A stretch of 64,000 nucleotides of DNA from Bacteroidetes bacterium HGW-Bacteroidetes-2 (GTDB lineage Bacteria > Bacteroidota > Bacteroidia > Flavobacteriales > Flavobacteriaceae). Both the position numbers and the translations under genes were made by a program. Shown piece by piece: positions 10,296-18,357 of the stretch (its first letter is position 1; each line of letters starts with the position of its first letter). The notes under the pieces were generated by a model. The model saw only the letters and a list, made by a program, of their open reading frames with translations. It ran no database searches and was not told where the DNA came from. Location: assembly GCA_002842575.1 (NCBI GenBank), contig PHDJ01000003.1, positions 1-64,000 on the forward strand, read 5' to 3'.

Positions 10296-10400
10296 TAGTA
10301 TTTAAAAAAATATTTTTTTTAACCCTACTACAATTTAGCTTTAAAAGTATTGCCTAAGATCCTGGTACTGCTAAAAACAATTTAGTATTTATCTTTTGGA
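10296..10400 (+). pseudogene. Remnant of a tandem copy of the preceding gene's 5' end
   Basis: The bases from about 10303 repeat the first ~100 bp of the gene at 9567: the stretch coding for SFKSIAQDP and LVFI/WYLS is still recognisable as TTTAGCTTTAAAAGTATTGCC, but the ATG is lost and stops interrupt the frame. Confidence 0.7.
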
Positions 10401-10461
10401 GGAATAAGAAGTTGTGCGCTTGTGAGCGATTAACTGCCAACTTACACAAAGGATGAAGCGA

Positions 10462-10590
10462 AAAGGCTTGAATAAAGAAATGAAAAATGTCTGTCCAAAA
10501 CTGGACGAAAAAGTAAAGAGAACCAAAAAAAATAAGAGTGAACTATTTGCAATAATAAAGGATTTGGAAAGTTTCTTTGCAAATCAGCTT
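10462..10590 (-). pseudogene. Remnant of the MFS transporter 5' end
   Basis: The stretch is about 80% identical by eye to 5298-5420, which is the first part of the MFS gene. The start codon position reads ATT and several codons have changed, and nothing of the rest of the transporter remains. Confidence 0.75.
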
Positions 10591-10734
10591 CTCTTAGTAA
10601 TTGAAATTACCAAATTAAATTTTAATATTAAATTTTTTCTCTTTTTAGACTTCTAACCATCTCACAATTTGTGCATTAAATAATGACTAATTTTGAAAAT
10701 GTAATTTTTGTAAGCATCGATGCACTTTTTATAA

Positions 10735-11355
10735 TTACAACCAAAAATCAAAAGTTATAAAAAATACGGTATCTATAAAATAGAGCATTTCATTTTTAGT
10801 CAATACATTTTCATCATGTAAATCTTCTAAAATAATGCCTAAATCTGGATTTAAGTAATCATTGTTTTTAGTTTTATTAAATCCATTTTGTGTTAAAAAT
10901 CCTCTAACTTCGTTTAAATCCGTTTTAGCTGTAATAATTACAAAAGCCTGTTTAACAACAGCATACAACACTTCTTTTTTTTACAAATCCAACTAATTCA
11001 TATGCTATATCTGAAAAAAAATAGTTGTGAAGCAACAGATAATAGAGCTAATCTTCCCAAGAAACATAATAAATTGAATCGTTTAACTTAAGAACAAATT
11101 CTGTATCTTTTAAATACACTTTTTGTTCAGCTCCTTCGCTAATAAATTTTGAAAAATCAATATTGCTTACCCAAAGGTTATGCTTTGTTATATACCCCTC
11201 TAGGCTCTCTGCTTCTTGTTTTTTGAAATGCTTACTGTTTTTAATTTTTGAGCTTGTTGGCGTGCCTTTTGTAAGGTAACGGGAATTGCTTGGATAGTAG
11301 CTCCAAACCTAACTGAGATCTTTCCTGAAAGGACATTGTGAATTTCATTTTTCAT
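10735..11355 (-). pseudogene. Polyvalent-protein kinase-like gene, broken by several lesions
   Basis: On the minus strand ATG at 11353-11355 starts MKNEIHNVLSGKISVRFGATIQAI. The reading then shifts frame to KQEAESLEGYITKHNLWVS, SKFISEGAEQKVYLKDTEF and LKLNDSIYYVSWED, hits TAG, and shifts again to LYAVVKQAFVI and NPDLGIILEDLHDENVL. Put together this is a ~200-residue protein with a kinase-like DLHxxN loop, resembling the putative polyvalent protein kinase domain found in Bacteroidota mobile elements. At least two frameshifts and one nonsense codon make it a pseudogene. The family name is from pattern recognition. Confidence 0.65.
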
Positions 11356-11440
11356 TAATCATACTCAGCACAAATATACACAAAAAAAACGAGTGCAAAA
11401 TTTCGTTTGAGGTTCTGTTCTTTTGACCATAATGCGTTTA

Positions 11441-12619
11441 TCAATACTCAAAAACCCCAAATGTACTTTTTATAGTCAGTTTCTTTTCTACAGAAGCTTC
11501 TACCCTGCCAACAATTTTAGCATCAACTTGAAAACTTTCAGAGATTGCTATTATGTCTTTGGCAATATTTGGAGAACAATAAATTTCCATTCTATGACCC
11601 ATATTAAACACTTGGTACATTTCTTTCCAATCGGTATTCGATTCTTTTTGGATTAACTGAAATAATGGAGGTACATCAAATAAATTGTCTTTTATAACAT
11701 GAAGCTTGTCAATAAAATGAAGGATTTTAGTTTGCGCGCCGCCACTGCAATGCACCATTCCGTGAATGTCGTTGGCGTTAAATTTTGATAGTACTTTTTT
11801 TATGATTGGTGCGTAAGTGCGTGTGGGTGAAAGCACTAATTTACCGGCATCTAAAGGGCTATTTTCAACTGTGTCGGTAAGTTTTTTAGAACCGGAATAC
11901 ACTAAATCTTTAGGCACAGAAGCATCATAACTTTCCGGATACTTTTGAGCAAGGTATTTAGAAAACACATCATGACGTGCTGATGTAAGGCCATTACTTC
12001 CCATCCCGCCATTGTATTGTTTTTCATAAGATGCTTGACCTGAGGAAGCCAGACCTACAATCACATCACCCGGTTGAATGTTTGCGTTATCAATCACATC
12101 GCTGCGTTTCATCCTGGCAGTTACGGTAGAATCTACAATGATGGTACGGACTAAATCGCCTACATCTGCCGTTTCGCCTCCGGTGGAATGAATAGTTACG
12201 CCAAATTTCTTAAGTTCTTCTATAAGTTCTTCTGTTCCTTGTATAATTGCAAAAATAACTTCACCAGGAATTACATTTTTATTGCGACCTATGGTAGAAG
12301 AAAGCAAGATATTGTCTGTTGCCCCAACGCATAATAAATCATCTACATTCATAATCAGTGCATCTTGTGCAATGCCTTTCCAAACAGATACATCTCCAGT
12401 TTCTTTCCAATACATATATGCGAGAGAAGATTTTGTGCCGGCACCATCGGCGTGCATAATTAAGCAATAATCTTCATCGTTAGTAAGATAATCGGGTACG
12501 ATTTTACAAAATGCCTTTGGAAATAAGCCTTTATTTATATTTTTTATGGCGTTATGCACATCTTCTTTTGCTGCGGAAACTCCTCTTAGGCTGTATCTTT
12601 TACTAGGTTCTGAACTCAT
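11441..12619 (-). CDS. purM: Phosphoribosylformylglycinamidine cyclo-ligase (AIR synthase)
   Basis: A 392-residue enzyme of purine synthesis that closes formylglycinamidine ribotide to aminoimidazole ribotide using ATP. The PurM/ThiL fold motifs are clear: HADGAGTKSSLAY, ALIMNVDDLLCVGA, HSTGGETADVGD, VIVGLASSGQASYE and GMVHCSGGAQTKI. The long Bacteroidota form is about 390 residues, so it is full length. A decayed second copy lies at 5468-5913 next to prfA, which is the usual neighbour of purM in Flavobacteriaceae. Confidence 0.93.
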   Translation of the reverse strand: MSSEPSKRYSLRGVSAAKEDVHNAIKNINKGLFPKAFCKIVPDYLTNDEDYCLIMHADGAGTKSSLAYMYWKETGDVSVWKGIAQDALIMNVDDLLCVGATDNILLSSTIGRNKNVIPGEVIFAIIQGTEELIEELKKFGVTIHSTGGETADVGDLVRTIIVDSTVTARMKRSDVIDNANIQPGDVIVGLASSGQASYEKQYNGGMGSNGLTSARHDVFSKYLAQKYPESYDASVPKDLVYSGSKKLTDTVENSPLDAGKLVLSPTRTYAPIIKKVLSKFNANDIHGMVHCSGGAQTKILHFIDKLHVIKDNLFDVPPLFQLIQKESNTDWKEMYQVFNMGHRMEIYCSPNIAKDIIAISESFQVDAKIVGRVEASVEKKLTIKSTFGVFEY

Positions 12620-12671
12620 ACTGGTTTATTATATTGCAAATATACATAGAATAACGCTTGGTAAAAACGAA

Positions 12672-12708
12672 CAAAAACAAAAAGACGACACCGAGATGCC
12701 GTCTTTTA
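12672..12708 (-). terminator. Terminator of the PD40 lipoprotein operon
   Basis: On the minus strand a 9-bp stem (AAGACGGCA with TGTCGTCTT, one G-U) and a 6-nt loop are followed by a T-rich tract. It lies 30 bp past the stop at 12736. Confidence 0.75.
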
Positions 12709-12735
12709 AGAATTGGTTAGTTAGTTGGGTTGTTA

Positions 12736-14226
12736 TTATTGCCAGTCTGGCATGAAGGCGTTAGAGAATAACTGAGTTCTTAGGTCTGTATCATCAAGTA
12801 TTCGTTTCCAAATATTTTTTTGAGAGATTCCATCGTTTGATGTATTTACAAAAATTATTTCAGCTTCATTTGGAGAAAATCGAACATCCAAATCATTAGT
12901 TCCTCCCGGTTTATCTTCTGAGACATCTGTAGTGGTATCGTCTGGAATGTTATAAATAAAGGCTCTGGAATTTAATCTTCTGTATGTAGCATTTTGATTT
13001 CCCGATACATCATACGTATATAGTAAATTTTGACCATCAAATGAAAGGTTTAAACCACTTGCCGCTCCCTCAACACCTTCCAAAGCTGTAGCAATTAAAT
13101 TTCCATTAAAGTTTATGACAAAAATATTGATGTCATATCCATTTTGGTTATTAGTTTTAAGGGCAATTCTGTTAAGGCTTTCATTAACATCTACTTCTGA
13201 AATAAAAGAACCATCTGTAGTTTGATAAACTAATTGTAAGCCTTGCCCATTGGTGTTTATGCTATACAATTTATCAAAATTAGGAAAATAAATTTTATCG
13301 CTATTTGGTGGCCAAGAAAAATTAATTTCGTTTAGGTTAAACCCATTTGGGTTTATAGACGAAGTAACTTTAAATTTATTAGAACCATCTCTATTCATGG
13401 TATAAATATTCATTTGTGCTCCATTTGATTGTAAATATGCAATTTTGTTTGCCGCAACATTTCTTCTTGCCCTAAAGCTATTTACATTTATGGAGGTCAA
13501 TTGAAATTCTGTACCATTTTCATCTGCTGAAAAAATCACGTTATTTCCATCAATAATGCGAGTAAACAGAAAACGATTTTCAATGGGAGCTCCTATCACT
13601 TCAAAAGAACTTACAGAACTAATAACTGGTGTGTTAATACCATCATCGACTGTAACTTGCCAAAAATATTTTGCGCCCAAAATTAAAGGAGTAAAAGTAA
13701 AAGAAGAATCTGTAAGACCTTCAAAGACTTCGATTGTGTTATTTATATCGTTTCGTAATTCTAATGAATATGTTAAAACATCCTCATCAGGGTCTGAAAC
13801 GCTCCAAAGGAAGTTGGCTTCTATGTTTTGCAAAATCTCGTTATCTGAAGGAGAAATTAAAGTAGGTGGAGGTGGAGGTCTGTTATTAGCTGTTGATATT
13901 TGCAACTCAAATACAACATTGCTTGTTTGTCCAACAACAACATTTGCAGCTTTAAAAGAAGACAAAAAACCATCTAATTGTGCTTGTACAGAATAGTTTC
14001 CAGCAATTACATCTGTAATGGTGAAAATTCCATTTTCATTAGTAAAAACTGTATTTGAAACAGGAGATGTAGAAATTTTAACATTTGCAAGAGGTAAATT
14101 ATCCCCCTGACTTACTACTGTACCAGTTATTGTTCCTTTACCAGATTCATTTATAGGATCTTCGCTACAGCTTACCAGAAATAGGATAATAAATATCCAA
14201 GAATATCTTTTAATTAATTTTTTCAT
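12736..14226 (-). CDS. Lipoprotein with carboxypeptidase-regulatory-like, Fn3-like and PD40/TolB propeller domains
   Basis: A 496-residue lipoprotein (lipobox LVSC, Cys20). Residues ~33-115 form a carboxypeptidase regulatory-like domain (GTITGTVVSQGDNLPLANVKI, FTITDVIAGNYSV). Then comes PPPPPTLISP and a fibronectin-like domain (FLWSVSDPDEDVLTYSLEL). Residues ~215-496 are TolB-like propeller blades (NIYTMNRDGSNKFKVT, DKLYSINTNGQGL, DVRFSPNEAEIIFV). It is probably a surface lipoprotein that binds proteins or glycans. Its ATG overlaps the stop of the upstream barrel gene by one base (TAATG), so the two are translated together. Confidence 0.85.
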   Translation of the reverse strand: MKKLIKRYSWIFIILFLVSCSEDPINESGKGTITGTVVSQGDNLPLANVKISTSPVSNTVFTNENGIFTITDVIAGNYSVQAQLDGFLSSFKAANVVVGQTSNVVFELQISTANNRPPPPPTLISPSDNEILQNIEANFLWSVSDPDEDVLTYSLELRNDINNTIEVFEGLTDSSFTFTPLILGAKYFWQVTVDDGINTPVISSVSSFEVIGAPIENRFLFTRIIDGNNVIFSADENGTEFQLTSINVNSFRARRNVAANKIAYLQSNGAQMNIYTMNRDGSNKFKVTSSINPNGFNLNEINFSWPPNSDKIYFPNFDKLYSINTNGQGLQLVYQTTDGSFISEVDVNESLNRIALKTNNQNGYDINIFVINFNGNLIATALEGVEGAASGLNLSFDGQNLLYTYDVSGNQNATYRRLNSRAFIYNIPDDTTTDVSEDKPGGTNDLDVRFSPNEAEIIFVNTSNDGISQKNIWKRILDDTDLRTQLFSNAFMPDWQ

Positions 14227-14840
14227 TATTCCTCGATTTTTTCAAACACATCATTGTTTCTCTTTTTGCCAAAATAATATTTAATTCCAAGACCAAAATT
14301 ATAGTGAAAATCATTTCTCTTGCCGCTAATTGCTCTATCTAACTCATCACTAAATGCAAGATTATGTTCTCCAAAAGCAAAAATTCCAATTCTTTCAGAT
14401 ACAAAATACTCTACACCTACGCCGTACTGAATTTTAAAATAAGTATCTCCGGTTTTCAATTTTTCCTCTGGTTTTACTAAATCATTAATAACTCCAAAAC
14501 CGGCATATAGATAGGGTCCAAAATTATCATCTGGTAATAAATAAACAGAAGCATTAAGGTCTAAACTTATCAATCGATTGGTATAATTTTTTCCACTTAC
14601 AAACTGAAAAGCATTAGCATTTAGGTCTAAAAAAAAAGAACGAGTTAATTCTCTGCTATAACCAGCCCTTACTAAAAAACCCATTTTTTTATCTGCTAAA
14701 TCGCCATCTAATATATTTGCTCCGCCGGCAGCACTAAAAGAATTTTTAAAATCCCGTTTTACCAACTTTCTATCATATAATTTTGTGGATTCTTCCATTT
14801 CTTTGTCAAGCAAATTATACGTATATATACGTATAGGCAC
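14226..14840 (-). CDS. Outer-membrane beta-barrel protein, possibly the C-terminal part of a CsgG-like protein
   Basis: A 204-residue protein with alternating amphipathic strands ending in FHYNFGLGIKYYFGKK. Segments such as FGPYLYAGFGVIND, FKIQYGVGVEYFVSERIGIFAFGEHN and FSDELDRAISGKRNDFHYN resemble the C-terminal barrel-like part of Bacteroidota CsgG-family proteins. No signal peptide or CsgG domain precedes it, so it may be an N-terminally truncated relative. The ATG at 14840 lies in a perfect palindrome; Met15 at 14798 is another possible start. It is coupled to the PD40 lipoprotein gene. Confidence 0.7.
   Translation of the reverse strand: MPIRIYTYNLLDKEMEESTKLYDRKLVKRDFKNSFSAAGGANILDGDLADKKMGFLVRAGYSRELTRSFFLDLNANAFQFVSGKNYTNRLISLDLNASVYLLPDDNFGPYLYAGFGVINDLVKPEEKLKTGDTYFKIQYGVGVEYFVSERIGIFAFGEHNLAFSDELDRAISGKRNDFHYNFGLGIKYYFGKKRNNDVFEKIEE
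14816..14835. promoter_or_regulatory. Perfect 20-bp palindrome at the start of the barrel gene
   Basis: TATACGTATATATACGTATA reads the same on both strands. It overlaps the first codons of the annotated reading frame, so it may be an operator or promoter element with the true start further in. Confidence 0.4.
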
Positions 14841-14886
14841 ACCAAGAAATTAACTCTATCTAAATGATTATAAAGAGTGTAAGAAG

Positions 14887-14926
14887 AAAAAAAAAACGCA
14901 TCCCTAAAAATGGATGCGTTTTTTTA
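14887..14926 (-). terminator. Terminator after glutamine synthetase
   Basis: The stem 14891-14903 with 14912-14925 (ACGCATCC core, 8-nt loop) is flanked by A and T tracts on both sides. It lies 16 bp past the glnN stop and can work on either strand. Confidence 0.85.
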
Positions 14927-14941
14927 AAAACATAAATCAGT

Positions 14942-17128
14942 TTACTTAGTAAATAATAACTCTCTGTATTTCGTTAATGTCCAAAGTTCGTTATCTACTA
15001 AAAGTTCCAGTTTATCACAATGATAACGAATACTGTCAAAATAAGGTTTTACTTTATTACAATAGGCGTCTGCAGCTTTTTCAAAATTTGTAAGGTTATT
15101 GGCTATTCTACGCTCATCCGTCATTTCAGTTACTCCTTGGTTGATAAACTCGATGTGGTGGCTTATGGCTTCTATAATTTCCATTTGCTGTTTTGCCATT
15201 TTTTTAAATTCGGTTCCATAAATTTCTTTAAGACCTTTTACATTGTTTACTAACACACTTTGGTATTTTATAGCCGTTGGTATAACATGATTTCGAGCAA
15301 TATCTGCCAAGACCCTACTTTCTATTTGTATCCGTTTTGTGTATTCATCCACTTCAATCTCATAACGAGCTTCGCATTCAATTTTATTCATGATGCCCAT
15401 TTCTTCAAAAAGTGCAATAGTTTTTTTGGAGATTTTAGCTTTTAAGGCTTCCGGAGTGGTTTTGTGGTTGCTTAGTTTTCTTTTTTTAGCTTCTAGCTCC
15501 CATGCTTCTCCATAACCATCGCCTTCAAAACGAATGCGTTTAGAATCTTTAATGTATTCGCGCAATACGTTAAATATAGCATCGTCTTTTTTCATTTTTT
15601 TGTCTGCTATTAGGGCATCAACAGCTAACTTAAATTCCATTAGTTGTTTTGCTACAATGGTATTTAATACCGTCATCGGGTTAGCGCAATTTGCTTTTGA
15701 GCCTACCGCTCTAAATTCAAATTTATTTCCTGTAAAGGCAAATGGCGATGTTCTGTTTCTATCGGTATTGTCTAAAAGTATCTCTGGAATTTTACCTACC
15801 ACATTTAATTTTAAATCGGTTTTCTCTTCTGGCGAAAGTTTTCCTTTAGTAACATTTTCTAAGTCATCTAAAACTTTAGTAAGTTGTTCCCCTATAAATA
15901 CAGAGATAATTGCAGGAGGAGCTTCATTTGCTCCTAGACGATGGTCGTTGCTGGCACTAGCTATACTGGCACGTATTAATTCCTCATATTCATTAACCGC
16001 TTTGATGGTATTAATAAAGAAGGTTAAAAACTGTAGGTTGCTCATAGGTGTACTGCCAGGTCCAAGAAGATTTACACCCGTATTGGTAGCTAAAGACCAG
16101 TTGTTATGTTTTCCGGAGCCGTTTACTCCTTTAAAAGGTTTTTCATGAAATAAAACGACAAAGTTGTGTCGCTCAGCCACTTTTGCCATCACATCCATTA
16201 ATAGGGAGTTGTGATCTACGGCTAAATTTGTTTCTTCAAATATAGGTGCCAACTCAAATTGGTTTGGTGCAACTTCATTATGTCTTGTTTTTACAGGAAT
16301 TCCTAGTAGCATGCACTCTCTCTCAAGATCGCGCATATAATTTAGTACTCTGGATGGTATAGAACCAAAATAATGGTCTTCTAGTTGTTGTCCTTTTGCA
16401 GAAGTATGTCCTAATAATGTTCTTCCTGTAGATAAGATATCGGGTCTGGAAGCTGCTAAAGCGGAGTCTACTAAAAAATACTCTTGCTCCCAGCCTAAGG
16501 TTGCATTTACCTTTGTAACATTTTTATCAAAATATTTTGCTACGGCGGTAGCAGCTTCATCTACTGCATTTAAAGCTCTTAGTAAAGGGGTTTTATAATC
16601 TAATGCTTCGCCTGTATAGGAAACAAATACGGTAGGTATGCATAATGTAGGACCTATAATAAATGCAGGAGAAGTAGGATCCCAAGCGGTATAGCCTCTA
16701 GCTTCAAAAGTATTTCTAATACCGCCACTAGGAAAGCTGGATGCATCTGGTTCTTGTTGTACTAATTGACCACCACCAAATTTTTCAATTGCCAAACCAT
16801 TGGATGTTGTTTCAAAAAAAGCATCATGTTTTTCTGCCGTAGCTCCCGTTAATGGTTGGAACCAATGGGTATAATGGGTGACATTTTTTGAAATAGCCCA
16901 TTCTTTCATCCCTGTTGAAATATGATCTGCAAGATTTCTCGGAATTTTGCTGCCAAATTCCATTGCATCCATTACAGCGGTAAATGCTTCTTTGGTTAAA
17001 TATTGCCGCATGGCATTTTCATTAAAAACATTTTGTCCAAAAAGAGATGACCGTCTTTCTTTTTCCTCAATACATAAAGGTTTGCGATTGAGTGTTTCAC
17101 TTATAGCACGAAAACGAAGTGTTGGCAT
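14942..17128 (-). CDS. glnN: Glutamine synthetase type III
   Basis: A 728-residue GSIII, which makes glutamine from glutamate, ammonia and ATP. The length is normal for type III, far longer than types I and II. Visible marks are RHNEVAPNQFELAPIFE, VLFHEKPFKGVNGSGKHNNWS (nucleotide and glutamate site), RLGANEAPPAIISVF and NRTSPFAFTGNKFEFRAVGS. It is monocistronic, with its own terminator. The 128 bp upstream contain two C5/G5-type short repeats (17193-17209 and about 17245), which may be regulatory. Confidence 0.96.
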   Translation of the reverse strand: MPTLRFRAISETLNRKPLCIEEKERRSSLFGQNVFNENAMRQYLTKEAFTAVMDAMEFGSKIPRNLADHISTGMKEWAISKNVTHYTHWFQPLTGATAEKHDAFFETTSNGLAIEKFGGGQLVQQEPDASSFPSGGIRNTFEARGYTAWDPTSPAFIIGPTLCIPTVFVSYTGEALDYKTPLLRALNAVDEAATAVAKYFDKNVTKVNATLGWEQEYFLVDSALAASRPDILSTGRTLLGHTSAKGQQLEDHYFGSIPSRVLNYMRDLERECMLLGIPVKTRHNEVAPNQFELAPIFEETNLAVDHNSLLMDVMAKVAERHNFVVLFHEKPFKGVNGSGKHNNWSLATNTGVNLLGPGSTPMSNLQFLTFFINTIKAVNEYEELIRASIASASNDHRLGANEAPPAIISVFIGEQLTKVLDDLENVTKGKLSPEEKTDLKLNVVGKIPEILLDNTDRNRTSPFAFTGNKFEFRAVGSKANCANPMTVLNTIVAKQLMEFKLAVDALIADKKMKKDDAIFNVLREYIKDSKRIRFEGDGYGEAWELEAKKRKLSNHKTTPEALKAKISKKTIALFEEMGIMNKIECEARYEIEVDEYTKRIQIESRVLADIARNHVIPTAIKYQSVLVNNVKGLKEIYGTEFKKMAKQQMEIIEAISHHIEFINQGVTEMTDERRIANNLTNFEKAADAYCNKVKPYFDSIRYHCDKLELLVDNELWTLTKYRELLFTK

Positions 17129-17256
17129 AAATTATAAAAATTGAAGTTTAACAAGGCAAATATACATTAAATTTTAAATTAATAATAGCATACCCCTATT
17201 TTTTAGGGGGTCATTATATAATAAATGTAAATTATAAAATATATACCCCCTAATTA

Positions 17257-18204
17257 TTAGCCAATAAAAGTAAGGGCTATAAATGCAACATAAGCAACAA
17301 ACAGAATAAGCCCTTTGTAACGGCTTAAATTGAATTTTTTTGGAAGAAAAGCTAGTGGAATTAAAACTACAGAAAAACCAAGCATCCAGAAAACATCATT
17401 AGAAAGTATCTGTATACTAGTTACAGCAATTGGTTGTATTATTGCCGTAATTCCCAAGACAGAACCAATATTAAAAATATTAGAACCTATTAAATTTCCT
17501 AGCGAAATGGCTTTTTCTTTTTTAAGGGCTGCAATTACCGAGGCAGCAAGTTCAGGAATGCTTGTGCCTACAGCAATCATGGTAACAGCTATTACTCTTT
17601 GGCTAATCCCCATGGATTCCGCTAAAACAACAGCCCCTCGCACCAAAAGTTCTGCTCCGCCCCATAATGCAAGACCGCCAATAAGAAACCAAAAAATAAT
17701 ACGAAAGGTAGTTGCTCTTTGCAAATTAGAATCTACTACTTCTATTTCTATATTTTTTTTCTTTTTTGAACGTCGTATCAACACTATCAAATAGACTACC
17801 ATAGCCAGCAACAACCCTATTCCTTCTGATGAGGACAACACATGATCATTCCATAAAAAAAAGTATAATGCAATGGAAAAAAGCATCATTACCGGCCAGT
17901 TAAATTTATAAAAATCCTTGTCAATAGTTAGAGTAGAAATAATGGCAGTAATACCTAAAACTAGACCGATGTTTGCAATATTCGATCCTATGACATTACC
18001 AAGAGAAATGTCTGAAAATCCTTTAAGTGCTGCTTGTAAACTAACCAGCAATTCGGGGGCAGAAGTAGCAAAAGAAACTACTGTCAAACCGATAACCATT
18101 TTTGGAAGCCTCAATTTAAAAGACAAACCCACAGAAGAACGCACCAAAAATTCACCACCAACTACTAAAAGCAATAAACCTAAAAAGATAAAGAGGATGC
18201 TCAT
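17257..18204 (-). CDS. Calcium/sodium antiporter, CaCA family (YrbG-like)
   Basis: A 315-residue inner-membrane exchanger with two homologous halves, as expected for CaCA proteins. The first alpha repeat reads GLTVVSFATSAPELLVSL and LGNVIGSNIANIGLVLG; the second reads MIAVGTSIPELAASV and LGNLIGSNIFNIGSVLG. The Pro-Glu of each repeat forms the ion site in this family. A cytosolic loop RRSKKKKNIEIEV separates the halves. It most likely expels Ca2+ in exchange for Na+ or H+. Confidence 0.93.
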   Translation of the reverse strand: MSILFIFLGLLLLVVGGEFLVRSSVGLSFKLRLPKMVIGLTVVSFATSAPELLVSLQAALKGFSDISLGNVIGSNIANIGLVLGITAIISTLTIDKDFYKFNWPVMMLFSIALYFFLWNDHVLSSSEGIGLLLAMVVYLIVLIRRSKKKKNIEIEVVDSNLQRATTFRIIFWFLIGGLALWGGAELLVRGAVVLAESMGISQRVIAVTMIAVGTSIPELAASVIAALKKEKAISLGNLIGSNIFNIGSVLGITAIIQPIAVTSIQILSNDVFWMLGFSVVLIPLAFLPKKFNLSRYKGLILFVAYVAFIALTFIG

Positions 18205-18249
18205 TCTGTTTTTTTTTGCGAAGATAAAAAAAGTTAAAACCTGCTAACA

Positions 18250-18285
18250 ATAAAAAGTCCTAAAATAATTTAGGACTTTTTAATA
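18250..18285 (-). terminator. Terminator after rho
   Basis: A 13-bp AAAAAGTCCTAAA/TTTAGGACTTTTT stem with a very short loop lies about 75 bp past the rho stop. It is flanked by A and T tracts on both strands. Confidence 0.75.
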
Positions 18286-18357
18286 GATTGAATTTATTTT
18301 ATGACCATTTACTAAATAAGAAATAGCCAATAAAAATGTTTATTTGATAATTAAAAT

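Noticed and set aside
15534-16148. 204-codon frame opposite glutamine synthetase
   Set aside because: The minus strand is a full, highly conserved enzyme; this frame is a shadow.
17190-17250. C/G-rich short hairpins before glutamine synthetase as a riboswitch
   Set aside because: Stem of six pairs only, and no known riboswitch core; it may still be a binding site.
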